Assembly (NCBI RefSeq): GCF_003666605.1
Contig: NZ_RCIV01000012.1
Span: 22,160 to 86,159 of the forward strand
DNA from: Propionibacterium australiense
Lineage (GTDB): Bacteria; Actinomycetota; Actinomycetes; Propionibacteriales; Propionibacteriaceae
Direction of reading: 5' to 3'
DNA length: 64,000 bases
Under the pieces are notes generated by a model. That model saw only the letters and a list, made by a program, of their open reading frames with translations, made no database searches and was not told the DNA's origin. The translations under genes were made by a program, and so were the position numbers. Numbering within the stretch: position 1 is the stretch's first letter; each line of letters opens with the position of its first letter. Positions 23,952-33,262 of the stretch are shown piece by piece.

Positions 23952-25045
23952 GCCGCGTCTCCTTCGCTCGGAGTGGTGGACAGCCAGTCCAGGCAGTCGG
24001 CGCGTTCGGCGCGCAGGTAGTCGCCGGGCTCGCCGATGAGCTCGTCGAAGACCTGCTCGATCGGGGTGTCGGCGAGCTCGCGGCAGGTGCGGCGCACGTC
24101 GGCGCCGAAGTCCTCGAGCTCGGCGTCCATGGCCGTCAGCCAGGCCTCGTCGATGACTCCCGCGTCGAGCAGGTGCCGGCGGAGCCGTTCGATCGGGTCC
24201 TTGGCGGCCCAGTCGGCGGTGGCCTCGTCGCTGCGGTAGCGGCCCGGATCGTCGCTGGTCGTGTGAGCGCCCATGCGGTAGGTGAAGGCCTCGACGAGCA
24301 CCGGGTGTCCGGCGCGGGCCTGGCCGAGCGCCCAGCCGATGACGGCGGCGCTGGCGAGCGGGTCGTTGCCGTCCACGCGGATGCCGGGCAGACCGAAGCC
24401 GTGGGCGCGCTGGTACAGCGGCACCCGGCTCTGGTAGGAGACGGGTTCGCTGATGGCCCACTGGTTGTTGACGCAGCAGAACACGATCGGCGCGTCCTGG
24501 GCTGCGGCGAAGACGAGTGCCTCGTTGACGTCGCCCTGGCTGGAGGCGCCGTCGCCGTAGAGGGCCAGCGTGGCGGGCACGGGCCCGTCGTCGGCGCGCT
24601 CCAGGTCGACACCCATGGCGTAGCCGACGGCGTGCAGCGGGTGCGAGCCGATGACGATCGAGAAGGGCGCGACGCGGGTGGCCTCGCTGTCCCAGCGCGA
24701 CATGCCCGCCCCGCGCCACAGGGCGAGCAGATCGGACACCTCGACGCCCATGGCCATGGCCAGGGCCTGCTCGCGGTAGGTGGCGAAGACCATGTCGTCG
24801 GGCTGGATCACGGCGGCGATACCGGCCTGGTAGCCCTCCTGGCCGCGCAGCGGCGGCCACAGGCCGAGCTCGCCGTGGCGCTGGAGCGCGGCGCCCTCGA
24901 TGTCGAGGCGGCGCCCGGTCATCATGCGGCGCAGCATCGTCACCAGCTCGGTGTCGCCGCCCCGCCAGTCGAACCGGGCGTCCTCGACACGGACACCCTC
25001 CGGCGTGAGCAACTGCACCGGCCGCGTCGGATCCTCGGCATCCAT
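23948..25045 (-). CDS. Branched-chain 2-oxoacid dehydrogenase E1 alpha subunit
   Basis: 365 residues. The thiamine-diphosphate motif is ALYGDGASSQGDVNEAL to VNNQWAIS, and the loop RMGAHTTSDDPGRYR is the E1-alpha phosphorylation-loop equivalent. It decarboxylates 2-oxo acids derived from Leu, Ile and Val and passes the acyl group to E2. GGGGGGAGG precedes the ATG at 25045, and a nested palindrome 25-55 bases further up probably binds a repressor. First gene of the operon. Confidence 0.93.
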   Translation of the reverse strand: MDAEDPTRPVQLLTPEGVRVEDARFDWRGGDTELVTMLRRMMTGRRLDIEGAALQRHGELGLWPPLRGQEGYQAGIAAVIQPDDMVFATYREQALAMAMGVEVSDLLALWRGAGMSRWDSEATRVAPFSIVIGSHPLHAVGYAMGVDLERADDGPVPATLALYGDGASSQGDVNEALVFAAAQDAPIVFCCVNNQWAISEPVSYQSRVPLYQRAHGFGLPGIRVDGNDPLASAAVIGWALGQARAGHPVLVEAFTYRMGAHTTSDDPGRYRSDEATADWAAKDPIERLRRHLLDAGVIDEAWLTAMDAELEDFGADVRRTCRELADTPIEQVFDELIGEPGDYLRAERADCLDWLSTTPSEGDAA

Positions 25046-25070
25046 GGCTGTCCTCCCCCCACAACAAAAC

Positions 25071-25099
25071 TTACGGTTTGGTAACTTACCGGATCGTAA
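25071..25099. promoter_or_regulatory. Nested palindromic operator before the branched-chain dehydrogenase operon
   Basis: TTACG (25071-25075), four bases, GGTAA-C-TTACC (25080-25090), four bases, CGTAA (25095-25099): two concentric inverted repeats in an AT-rich stretch of a GC-rich genome. The position, about 25 bases before the E1-alpha start on the minus strand, suits a repressor such as a TetR- or GntR-family protein; no regulator gene lies next to it. Confidence 0.6.
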
Positions 25100-25193
25100 A
25101 AACTGAATTCAACGGTTCCCGGGCGATGCCCGGTCACAGTGAGCAGGTGATTCGACACCCGGGGTACCCAGAGCCTATGCTGCGTGCGAGTCG

Positions 25194-25352
25194 ATCGCGC
25201 CCATGAGCAATGGGCGCCAGGGAACTCCGGTGAAAATCCGGGACTGGCGCGCAGCGGTGAAGGTGACGGGGCCGGCACGAGAACCCACTGGGGAGACCCG
25301 GGAAGGGGCCGGCCTCGGATGATCCGAGTCCGAAGACCTGTCGGCTCACCTG
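25194..25352 (+). ncRNA. Cobalamin riboswitch
   Basis: The stretch contains CAGGGAACTCCGGTGAAAATCCGGGACTGGCGCGCAGCGGTGA at its centre, the conserved core of adenosylcobalamin riboswitches, followed by GAGAACCCACTGG, GGGAAGG and the 3' box GAGTCCGAAGACCTG. The exact ends are estimates. It lies on the plus strand 35 bases before the first gene of the BtuCDF-like importer, so high B12 should switch the importer off. Confidence 0.88.
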
Positions 25353-25359
25353 TCCGTCA

Positions 25360-25382
25360 GGCGTCTCGCGCTCACAGACGCC
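25360..25382 (+). promoter_or_regulatory. Hairpin over the ribosome-binding region of btuC-like gene
   Basis: GGCGTCT (25360-25366) pairs with AGACGCC (25376-25382) and ends five bases before the ATG at 25387. No clear Shine-Dalgarno is visible elsewhere, so this hairpin may be the riboswitch expression platform acting on translation initiation. Confidence 0.5.
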
Positions 25383-25386
25383 CCAG

Positions 25387-26529
25387 ATGAAAGCCGGCGC
25401 CCCGTTGACCCCCGCTCAGTCCCCCGCCCCGCACCGGACGTCCCCTGCCGCGACCGGCAAGGACGCGCACCGGGCCACGGCCCGGGCCGGGCGCAGCGCC
25501 CGCATCAACCTGACGCCGGTCGTCATCGCCCTGGCCGTCGCCATCGCCGTGAGCATCGTCCTGTCGCTGGCCTTCGGCTCCGAGCGCATCCCGCTCGCCG
25601 ACGTCTGGGCGGTCGTCCGCGGCCGCCTCACCGGGGAGCCGATCAGTTCCCCGTTCGCGACGATCGTCTGGCAGCTGCGCATGCCGCGCGCCCTGCTGGC
25701 CGTGCTCGTCGGCGCGGGCCTGTCGCTCGGCGGCGCCGGCATGCAGACGCTCGTGCGCAATCCGCTCGCCGAGCCGTACCTGCTGGGCATCTCGTCGGGC
25801 GCCGCGGTGGGTGCCACCGCGGTGCTCGTCTTCGGCGCCCTGGCCCAGTTCGGTGTCTACTCGCTGTCGGCCGGTGCCCTGCTCGGTGCGCTCGGCGCGG
25901 CGCTCGCGGTGTTCGGCGTCTCGCAGGCCCAGGGCGGCCTGACGCCGCTGCGCATGGTGCTCTCCGGCGTCGTCCTGTCGTCGGCGTTCTCCGCCGTCGC
26001 CTCGTTCATGGTGTTCCTGTCCGACGACAACCACGCGGCGACGTCGGTCATGTTCTGGATGCTCGGCTCGGTGGCCGGCGCCAGCTGGGAGAAGCTGCTG
26101 CTGCCCCTGGTCGTGGTCGTCGTCATCGGCGGCGCGATGATCGTCGTGAGCGGCTGGATGGATGCCCTGGCGGCCGGCCCCGAGACGGCCGCGGCCCTCG
26201 GCGTGCGGGTCGGGGCCATGCGCATCGGATTGTTCGTCGGGCTCGGCGTGCTCATCGGCTGCCTGGTGGCGGTGAGCGGCGGCATCGGCTTCGTCGGCCT
26301 CATCGTCCCCCATGCGGCCCGCATGATGGTCGGCTCGCTGCACCGGCGCATGCTGCCGATCGCGGCGCTGACCGGCGCGCTGTTCCTGCTGTGGGTCGAC
26401 GTCGTCTCCCGGGTCGTCGCCCGCCCGCAGGAGATCCCGATCGGTGTCGTCACCGGTGTGATCGGCGCACCCGTCTTCCTCGTGCTCATGGGGCGCCGCC
26501 GCTACGCGTTCGGAGGCCGTGACGCATGA
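25387..26529 (+). CDS. btuC: FecCD/BtuC-type permease, probable cobalamin importer
   Basis: 380 residues with a ~40-residue N-terminal extension and about ten transmembrane helices of the FecCD family: RMPRALLAVLVGAGLSLGGAGMQTLVRNPLAEPYLLGISSGA, and near the end GGIGFVGLIVPHAARMMVG. This fold imports B12, haem or ferric siderophores; the cobalamin riboswitch directly upstream points to B12 or another corrinoid. The ATPase gene overlaps its stop. The ATG at 25387 is the first possible start after the riboswitch. Confidence 0.88.
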   Translation: MKAGAPLTPAQSPAPHRTSPAATGKDAHRATARAGRSARINLTPVVIALAVAIAVSIVLSLAFGSERIPLADVWAVVRGRLTGEPISSPFATIVWQLRMPRALLAVLVGAGLSLGGAGMQTLVRNPLAEPYLLGISSGAAVGATAVLVFGALAQFGVYSLSAGALLGALGAALAVFGVSQAQGGLTPLRMVLSGVVLSSAFSAVASFMVFLSDDNHAATSVMFWMLGSVAGASWEKLLLPLVVVVVIGGAMIVVSGWMDALAAGPETAAALGVRVGAMRIGLFVGLGVLIGCLVAVSGGIGFVGLIVPHAARMMVGSLHRRMLPIAALTGALFLLWVDVVSRVVARPQEIPIGVVTGVIGAPVFLVLMGRRRYAFGGRDA

Positions 26530-27347
26530 GGACGAGGAAACCGGCCAGGCCCCGCGGCGCCGAGGCGATCCCCGAGATCCGTCTCGAGGACGTCGCCGCA
26601 CAGGTCGAGGGCCATGTCGTCGTCCGTGACGTGAGCCTGACGATCCCGGCCGGCACGAAACTGGCGCTGGTCGGCACGAACGGCGCCGGCAAGTCGACAC
26701 TGCTGCGCGCCATCGCCGGCATCGCCGCCCCGGCAGCCGGCCGGGTCCTGCTTGACGGGCGGCCCCTGTCGGTCATGAAGCCGCGAGAGCGGGCCCGCGT
26801 CATCGCGTTCGTCTCCCAGGAGGAGACCCCTCCGGACGATCTGCGGCTGGGTGAGATGGTCGCCCTGGGCCGCATCCCGTACCGCAACCCGTGGTCGATG
26901 AGCACGCACGGCGAACTGCACATCGTCCGCGAGTCGCTGTCGGCGCTCGGCCTGGGCGACCGGCTGGAGACGCCCTGCACGAACCTGTCCGGCGGTGAGC
27001 GGCGCCGCGCGATGATCGCCCGCGGGCTGGCCCAGCGCTGCCCGGTGCTCATGCTCGACGAGCCGACGAACCACCTCGACATCGCCTGGCAGCTGCGGCT
27101 GCTCGACCTGCTCGGGGCCCAGCCGACGACGGTCATCGCGGCCATCCACGACATCGACACCGTGCTGCGCCACTTCGACCTGGTGGCCGTCCTCCACGCC
27201 GGGCACATGCTGGCCTTCGGCAGACCCACCGAGGTGCTCGACGCCGGCCTCATGGACGAGGCCTTCGCCGTCGAGGCCATGCAGATATCCCATCCCGAAA
27301 CCCACCGCAGTCACCTGCTCATCAGCAGGGGAAAGGACCAGCCATGA
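26526..27347 (+). CDS. btuD: ABC importer ATPase, probable cobalamin importer
   Basis: 273 residues. Walker A VGTNGAGKSTLL, Q-loop FVSQEE, signature LSGGERRR, Walker B LMLDEPTNHLD, H-loop AIHDI: a FecE/BtuD-type ATPase. It overlaps the permease gene and the binding-protein gene by four bases on each side (ATGA), so the three are made together. Substrate is inferred from the riboswitch. Confidence 0.9.
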   Translation: MRTRKPARPRGAEAIPEIRLEDVAAQVEGHVVVRDVSLTIPAGTKLALVGTNGAGKSTLLRAIAGIAAPAAGRVLLDGRPLSVMKPRERARVIAFVSQEETPPDDLRLGEMVALGRIPYRNPWSMSTHGELHIVRESLSALGLGDRLETPCTNLSGGERRRAMIARGLAQRCPVLMLDEPTNHLDIAWQLRLLDLLGAQPTTVIAAIHDIDTVLRHFDLVAVLHAGHMLAFGRPTEVLDAGLMDEAFAVEAMQISHPETHRSHLLISRGKDQP

Positions 27348-28417
27348 AGATCTCCCGGATCGCACCGGTCGGGCTGCTCGCCCTGGCGCTCGTCGCCACC
27401 GGGTGCAGCTCCGGCACTGACCAGAGCTCCGGCTCCTCGTCCGCCGACACCATCCAGCTCACCAACTGCGGCGAGACCAAACAGTACCCGAGCCCGACCA
27501 CCCGGCTGTTCGTCAACGACGGCAACATCATCTCGATCGCCCTCGCCGCGGGGGCGGCCGACGAGATCGTCGCCGTGTCGAGCCTGCAGCGCGACCGCGA
27601 CGTGCTGGCCCTCAAGTACGGCGCCGAGACGGTCGACGGACTCAACCAGGTCGCCGAGAAGTACCCGACGATGGAGAACATCGTCGCCGCCTCACCGCAG
27701 GTGGTCTTCGCCGGCTGGGGCTACGGCTTCTCCGAGGAGAAGAACCTCACCCCGGACGGGCTGAGCCAGCAGGGCATCGAGAGCTATCTGCTGTCGGAGA
27801 CCTGCCGGCAGGACGACGGCAACCGCGGGACGATGGACCCGTGGGACGCGCTGACCACCGACATCACCAACGTGGGGGCGATGACCGGTCACGAGGAGAC
27901 CGCGGAGTCGGTCGTGGCGGACATCAACGACCGGCGCCAGGGGCTCGAGCAGGCCCCGCAGGCCGACACCAGGCCGACCGCCTTCCTCTTCGACTCCAGC
28001 TCGGACACCATCTTCTCGTCCGGGTCCTTCGGCGCCCCGCAGGCCATGATGGACTCGGCCGGCGTGACCAACGCCCTGGCCGACGTCGAGGACACCTGGA
28101 CCTCGGTGAGCTGGGAGCGCCTGGCCACCGCCGACCCGGACATCATCTTCTTCGTCGACTACCCGGGCCAGAGCTACGACGAGAAGATCGCCGCGCTGCG
28201 GTCGAACGACGCGACGAAGAACCTGAGGGCCGTCAAGGAGGAACGCTTCGTCAACCTGCCCTACGCGATGTGGACCTCGGGGCCGCTCAACATCGACGGT
28301 GCCGAGTACCTGCGCACCGCGCTCGAGCACTACGGCCTGCAGCCGGCCTCCGACGTCCGCACCCAGCTGGACCTGTCCGAACTGGCCGACCTGCCCGGCA
28401 ACGAGTGGATGAAGTAG
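27344..28417 (+). CDS. btuF: Periplasmic-binding lipoprotein of the B12-type importer
   Basis: 357 residues. Signal peptide KISRIAPVGLLALALVATGCSS with the lipobox cysteine at about 21. The mature protein is a class III solute-binding protein: FVNDGNIISIALAAGAADEIVAVS, PTMENIVAASPQVVFAGWGYG, and late WERLATADPDIIFFVDYPGQ. It is larger than E. coli BtuF and resembles iron-complex binding proteins, so haem or siderophore remains an alternative; the riboswitch makes corrinoid most likely. A strong hairpin follows at 28554. Confidence 0.85.
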   Translation: MKISRIAPVGLLALALVATGCSSGTDQSSGSSSADTIQLTNCGETKQYPSPTTRLFVNDGNIISIALAAGAADEIVAVSSLQRDRDVLALKYGAETVDGLNQVAEKYPTMENIVAASPQVVFAGWGYGFSEEKNLTPDGLSQQGIESYLLSETCRQDDGNRGTMDPWDALTTDITNVGAMTGHEETAESVVADINDRRQGLEQAPQADTRPTAFLFDSSSDTIFSSGSFGAPQAMMDSAGVTNALADVEDTWTSVSWERLATADPDIIFFVDYPGQSYDEKIAALRSNDATKNLRAVKEERFVNLPYAMWTSGPLNIDGAEYLRTALEHYGLQPASDVRTQLDLSELADLPGNEWMK

Positions 28418-28553
28418 CCCTTCGGCGCGGTGGCCTGCCCTGCGCCGACTCCGTCTGCCAGCCGGTGTGCCCGGGCCCGCGGGGCCTGGCGCGCCGGGAC
28501 TGGTTCCCCGAGGGCTCTCCGCCATCGGACTGCTCGTGCCGCCGACAGCCCTG

Positions 28554-28584
28554 ATGGCCCGGGTCCGGCTCGGACCCGGGCCAT
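28554..28584. terminator. Perfect 14-bp hairpin after the importer operon
   Basis: ATGGCCCGGGTCCG at 28554-28567 mirrors 28571-28584 around a three-base GCT loop. It lies between the plus-strand importer and the converging symporter gene and could terminate both. Confidence 0.75.
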
Positions 28585-28640
28585 GGGTGTGATCGCCGCG
28601 TTCGGTGCGCCCGTGCCCGTGGCGCGGGCGGCCCGGGCCG

Positions 28641-29975
28641 TCAGTCCGCGGGGCTCGTCGTGGCCGCTGCGGCGGGGGTCGCCAGTTCCTCGGGGCTGAC
28701 GAGGCCCTGGACAGAGACGCCGTCGAGATAGGCCATCGGGTCGAAGTCCTCCTCGCTGGCGCCCCCGGAGCCCCTGCGGATCCGGCCGCCGGCGATCGTG
28801 TCGACGATGATCGCGAGGGCCCCGTCACCGGTGACGTTGGTGGCGGTGCCGAAGGAGTCGAGGGCGATGTAGGTGGCGATCATGAGGGCCACCTGGTCGT
28901 CGTTGAAGCCCAGCATCGAGGTGAGCAGACCGGTCGCCGCCATGATGGCGCCGCCGGGCACGCCGGGCGCGGCGACCATCGTGATGCCGAGCATGAAGAT
29001 GAAGCCGACCCACTGGACGGCGGAAACGTCGATGCCCTGGGTCCAGGCGATCGCGAACGCGAAGGCGAAGATCTTCGAGGTGGACCCGGCCAGGTGGATC
29101 GTCGCGCACAGCGGCACGGTGAAGGAGGCGACGGCGTCGGACACGCCGTTGCGCCTGGTCTGGCGCAACGTGACGGGGATCGTCGCGGCCGAGGACGAGG
29201 TGCCCAGCGCGGTGAGATAGGCGGGCAGCATCGTGACGAGGGCCTTCGCCGGGTTCCTGCGTCCGACGAGGCCGGCGGTGCAGTACTGGACGCCGAGGAT
29301 GACGAGCTCGAGGAGCAGAACGACGACGACCACGCGGACGAGCGTGCGCATGATCGCCCAGGCCTCGCCGGTGTAGGTGAGGTTGAGGAAGATGCCGAAG
29401 ATGTGCAGGGGCAGCAGCGGGATGATGATCCGCTCGATGAGCTTGGTGATGATCGCGCGAAACTCGATGAAGCCCTTGCGCAGGACACCGCGCGGCACCA
29501 TGGCCAGGCCGATGCCGATGACGAAGGACAGCAGCAGGGCGGTCATGACCTCGACGACCGGGGGCATCTCGACGGTGAAATAGCTCTCCAGGGCCGAGCC
29601 CGGCTCCTCCACGTCGGACAGGGCCGAACCGGACAGCACGCGCGGGAAGGTCGTCGCGCACACGAGGTAGGTGAGGAAACCGGAGAACAGCGTCGAGGTG
29701 TAGGCCAGGACCGCCGTGACGCCGAGCCACTTGCCGGCGCCGCGGCCCAGGTCGGCGATGGCCGGTGTGACCAGGCCGATGATGATGAGCGGGATCGAGA
29801 AGGTGAGGAACTGGCTGAACAGATCGGAGAAGGTCGCGAAGACGCGGCCGAGGCCGACCGGCAGCACATGGCGGCCGCCGATCGTCACCGAGCCCAGCAC
29901 GAGGGCGAGGACGATGGCGGCGAGCACCCACCCGAGGATGCCGCCCTTGAGCAGGGCTCTGCGAGACGTGGACAT
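28641..29975 (-). CDS. SLC1-family dicarboxylate/amino acid:cation symporter
   Basis: 444 residues, polytopic, of the DAACS/SLC1 family. The re-entrant loop HP1 carries ALGTSSSAATIPVTL, and the substrate region VPLCATIHLAGS and DSFGTATNVTGDGALAIIV (the NMDGT-like motif appears as TIHLAGS and the HP2/TM8 region as NVTGD). It probably takes up an acidic or small neutral amino acid or a C4-dicarboxylate with Na+ or H+. AAAGG before the ATG at 29975. Monocistronic, downstream of lysS on the same strand. Confidence 0.88.
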   Translation of the reverse strand: MSTSRRALLKGGILGWVLAAIVLALVLGSVTIGGRHVLPVGLGRVFATFSDLFSQFLTFSIPLIIIGLVTPAIADLGRGAGKWLGVTAVLAYTSTLFSGFLTYLVCATTFPRVLSGSALSDVEEPGSALESYFTVEMPPVVEVMTALLLSFVIGIGLAMVPRGVLRKGFIEFRAIITKLIERIIIPLLPLHIFGIFLNLTYTGEAWAIMRTLVRVVVVVLLLELVILGVQYCTAGLVGRRNPAKALVTMLPAYLTALGTSSSAATIPVTLRQTRRNGVSDAVASFTVPLCATIHLAGSTSKIFAFAFAIAWTQGIDVSAVQWVGFIFMLGITMVAAPGVPGGAIMAATGLLTSMLGFNDDQVALMIATYIALDSFGTATNVTGDGALAIIVDTIAGGRIRRGSGGASEEDFDPMAYLDGVSVQGLVSPEELATPAAAATTSPAD

Positions 29976-30114
29976 GCGGAACCTTTCGGCAGGAGTGGCG
30001 GCGCGGACGGCCGCTCTTCGCAGGACAGGGTCTCACACGTGCGGGCGAACAGCGAATGGACGGTGAAACATTGCCGCGGTGTCATCGTACGCCCCCCCGG
30101 AGGGGACGCAGGAC

Positions 30115-31644
30115 TCAGCCCTGCGGGCGCAGCAGCGGGAACAGGATCGTCTCGCGGATGCCGGTGCCGGTGAACAGCATGATGAGCCGGTCGACGCCCA
30201 GGCCGAAACCTCCCATCGGCGGGCAGCCCTGTTCGAGGGCCGCCAGGAAGTCCTCGTCGAGCTGCATGGCCTCGGAGTCGCCGGCGGCCGCGGCGAGCGA
30301 CTGGGCGGTGAGGATCTCGCGCTGGATGACGGGGTCGACGAGCTCGCTGAAGCCGGTGCCGCGCTCCATGCCGCCGATGATGAGGTCCCAGGCCTCGATG
30401 CAGCCGGGCTTGGAGCGGTGACGGCGGGCCAGCGGCTGGGCGATCTCGGGGTAGTCGCAGACGAAGGTCGGCTGCAGCAGGTCCTTCTCGACGAGCTCAC
30501 CGAAGAGCTCGACGACCATCTTCTGGGCGCCCCAGTCCTCGCTGAAGCCCACACCGTTCGCCTCGGCGATCCGGCGCAGCCGCTCCAGCGGGGTCTCGGG
30601 GGTGATCTCCTCGCCGAGCCGGCTGGACAGGCCCTCGTGGACGGGCAGCCAGGCCCACTCGCCGTCGAGGTCGATGACGCCGCGTTCGGTCTCGATCCGG
30701 TGGGCGCCGAGCTCGTCGGCGACCCGCAGGATGACCGACTTGAGGGTGTCGGCGATCGTGAACTGGTCGCCCCAGCTCTGGTATGCCTCGAGCATCGTGA
30801 ACTCGGGGCTGTGCGCGGAGTCGACGCCCTCGTTGCGGAAGACCCGGCCGATCTCGTAGACCCGGTCGGCGCCGCCGACCATGACGCGCTTGAGGTGCAG
30901 TTCGAGCGCGATGCGCAGGTACATGTCGATGTCGAAGGCGTTGAGGTGGGTGGTGAACGGGCGCGCCGCCGCCCCGCCGTGCAGGCTCTGCAGCACCGGG
31001 CCCTCGACCTCGAGGTAGCCCTGATCCTCGAGCTCGGAGCGGATGGCGCGGGTGATGCGCGAGCGGGTACGCAGCATGGTGCGCGCCTGCTCACGGACGA
31101 TGAGATCGTTGTGGCGCTGCCGCACCCGCGACTCCTCGGACAGCTCCTTGTGGAGGGTCGGCAGCGGGCGCAGGGCCTTGGAGGCGAGCCGCCACTGGGA
31201 GGCGAGCACCGACAGCTCGCCGCGCTTGGACGCGATGACGCGGCCGCGGACCCAGACGAAGTCGCCCAGGTCGACGTCGGACTTCCAGGAGGCGAGGGCC
31301 TCCTCGCCGACCTCGGCGCGCGAGAGCATGATCTGCAGTCGCTCCGCGTCGGCGTCCGGTGTGAAGCCGTCCTGCACGGTGGCGAAGCACAGCTTCCCCG
31401 TGTTCCGCAGCAGCACGACCCGGCCGCCGACGGTCACCTCGTCCTGGGTCTCCTGCCCGGGTTCCAGGCCGGGCCAGCCGGCCCGCACCTGCGCGAGCGT
31501 GTGGGTCCGGCGCAGATCGACCGGGTAGGGCTGCTTGCCCTCGTCGAGGTAGCGCTGGCGCTTCTTGGTACGGACGCGCACCTGCTCGGGAAGGTCCTGC
31601 TCAGGCGCGGGGCTCGTGGGGCTGGTCGGCTGCTGGGAACTCAC
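30115..31644 (-). CDS. lysS: Lysyl-tRNA synthetase, class II
   Basis: 509 residues. An N-terminal OB-fold anticodon domain (VTVGGRVVLLRNTGKLCFATVQDG), then class II motifs: motif 2 in RIALELHLKRVMVGGADRVYEIGRVFRNEGVDSAHSPEFTMLEAY and motif 3 in GGFGLGVDRLIMLFTGTGIRETILFPLLRPQ at the C-terminus. It charges tRNA-Lys. It is separated from the upstream UDP-glucose dehydrogenase by a palindromic terminator, so it is transcribed by itself. Confidence 0.96.
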   Translation of the reverse strand: MSSQQPTSPTSPAPEQDLPEQVRVRTKKRQRYLDEGKQPYPVDLRRTHTLAQVRAGWPGLEPGQETQDEVTVGGRVVLLRNTGKLCFATVQDGFTPDADAERLQIMLSRAEVGEEALASWKSDVDLGDFVWVRGRVIASKRGELSVLASQWRLASKALRPLPTLHKELSEESRVRQRHNDLIVREQARTMLRTRSRITRAIRSELEDQGYLEVEGPVLQSLHGGAAARPFTTHLNAFDIDMYLRIALELHLKRVMVGGADRVYEIGRVFRNEGVDSAHSPEFTMLEAYQSWGDQFTIADTLKSVILRVADELGAHRIETERGVIDLDGEWAWLPVHEGLSSRLGEEITPETPLERLRRIAEANGVGFSEDWGAQKMVVELFGELVEKDLLQPTFVCDYPEIAQPLARRHRSKPGCIEAWDLIIGGMERGTGFSELVDPVIQREILTAQSLAAAAGDSEAMQLDEDFLAALEQGCPPMGGFGLGVDRLIMLFTGTGIRETILFPLLRPQG

Positions 31645-31670
31645 CCGGACAGACTACCGTGAGGCGCCCG

Positions 31671-31697
31671 CGGCTCCCGTCACCGTGACGGGAGCCG
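31671..31697. terminator. Hairpin between UDP-glucose dehydrogenase and lysS
   Basis: CGGCTCCCGTCAC (31671-31683), one C, GTGACGGGAGCCG (31685-31697): a near-perfect 27-base palindrome about 90 bases past the end of the dehydrogenase gene on the minus strand. Confidence 0.65.
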
Positions 31698-31788
31698 GAT
31701 GACGGGGCTGGGCCGCGGTGCGTTCCACCGTCCTCCAGGGGCCGCCGCACCCGGCAGCAGCCGGCTGCTTCCGCCCGGCCCGGCCGGA

Positions 31789-33177
31789 TCATCCTGCGGC
31801 GACCGGGGCCGGGCGGCGCAGGGCCGGGCGGGGACGACGGGACGGCGCCGGGCCGGGCTGTGGCCGGCCGAGGCCGAGGTAGGTCCAGCCCGCCTCGCGC
31901 CAGCGGCCGGGGTCCAGGGCGTTGCGGCCGTCGATGAGGACCGGGCGCGCCACCCGGCCGGCCGCCTCGGCCGGGTCCAGGTCGGTGAACTCCTGCCACT
32001 CGGTGAGCAGCAGGACCAGCTCGGCGCCGGCGAGGGCGGCCAGGGGCTCGCGGCAGGTGTCGAGCCCGGGATGGTGACGTTCGACGGCGCCCAGCGCCCG
32101 GGGATCGCACACCCGCACGTGGGCCCCCTTGTCGGCGAGGCGCTGGGCGACGTCCAGGGCCGGGGAGTCGCGTATGTCGTCGCTGTCCGGCTTGAAGGCG
32201 GCGCCGAGCACCGTGATCCGCGCCCCGGCCGGATCGCCGCCCAGCCAGTGCTCGGCGAGGCCGACGACGCGGTCGCGGCGGCGCTGGTTGATGGCGTCGA
32301 CCTGCTTGAGGAAGGCGAGGGCGTCCCCGGCGCCCAGTTCCTCGGCGCGGGCGACGAAGGCGCGGATGTCCTTCGGCAGGCAGCCGCCCCCGAAGCCGAC
32401 GCCGGCGCGCAGGAACTTCCGGCCGATCCGGTCGTCGTGGCCGAGCGCGTCGGCCAGGGCCACGACGTCGCCGCCGGTGGTCTCGCACAGTTCGGCCATG
32501 GCGTTGATGAAGCTGATCTTGGTGGCGAGGAAGGAGTTGGCCGCCATCTTGACCAGCTCGGCGGTCGGGTAGTTCGTCGCGATCCGGGGGATGCCCTCGG
32601 CCAGCAGCGGCGCGTAGGCGGCGTCGAGCGTCTCGCGGGCGTGCCGGGCACGGTCCGGGTCGTCGGGCAGCCCGTAAACGATGCGGTCCGGGTGCAGGGT
32701 GTCCTGGACGGCGCGGCCCTCGCGCAGGAACTCCGGGTTCCACACCAGGGTGGCCCCGTGTGCGGCGAGGCGTCCGGCGAGGCGGGCCGCGGTACCGACC
32801 GGCACCGTCGACTTGCCCACCACGACGGTGCCGCCCCCGTGAGGCAGCGCGCCGAGGACGGTGTCGAGGGCGGACTCGACGGCGCTCAGGTCGGCCGAGC
32901 CGTCGTCGGACTGCGGGGTGCCCACGGTGATGAAGTGCAGCTCGGCGGCCGCCAGCTCCGCGCTGGACGGCGACGTCGTGAACCGCAACCGGCCGCTGCG
33001 CACGGTCCGCCGGAGCAGCTCGTCCAGGCCGGGTTCGTAGAAGGGGGGCCTGCCGCCGGCGAGGGCGTTCACCCGTGCGGCGTCGACGTCCACGCCCAGG
33101 ACGTCGTGGCCGAGGCACGCCATGGCGGCCGCGTGCACGGCTCCGAGATAACCGCAGCCAAGAACGGAGATTCTCAT
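31789..33177 (-). CDS. UDP-glucose 6-dehydrogenase
   Basis: 462 residues. Rossmann start MRISVLGCGYLGAVHAAAMA, central LVKMAANSFLATKISFINAMAELCE, and the catalytic cysteine in GVGFGGGCLPKDIRAF; the C-terminal NAD-like domain has ITVLGAAFKPDSDDIRDSPAL. It oxidises UDP-glucose to UDP-glucuronate for surface glycans. An ~35-residue Pro/Arg-rich tail is unusual. AAAGGAAG sets the ATG at 33177. It follows the glycosyltransferase-exporter-kinase operon after 85 bases, so UDP-glucuronic acid is probably a building block of that product. Confidence 0.93.
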   Translation of the reverse strand: MRISVLGCGYLGAVHAAAMACLGHDVLGVDVDAARVNALAGGRPPFYEPGLDELLRRTVRSGRLRFTTSPSSAELAAAELHFITVGTPQSDDGSADLSAVESALDTVLGALPHGGGTVVVGKSTVPVGTAARLAGRLAAHGATLVWNPEFLREGRAVQDTLHPDRIVYGLPDDPDRARHARETLDAAYAPLLAEGIPRIATNYPTAELVKMAANSFLATKISFINAMAELCETTGGDVVALADALGHDDRIGRKFLRAGVGFGGGCLPKDIRAFVARAEELGAGDALAFLKQVDAINQRRRDRVVGLAEHWLGGDPAGARITVLGAAFKPDSDDIRDSPALDVAQRLADKGAHVRVCDPRALGAVERHHPGLDTCREPLAALAGAELVLLLTEWQEFTDLDPAEAAGRVARPVLIDGRNALDPGRWREAGWTYLGLGRPQPGPAPSRRPRPALRRPAPVAAG

Positions 33178-33262
33178 GATGGGCTTCCTTTCGTGGTGTC
33201 GGTCGGTTTCAGCACCAGCCGGGTGCGGTCGCGGCAGTGGCCATCCGCCCGGCCCGGAGCTG

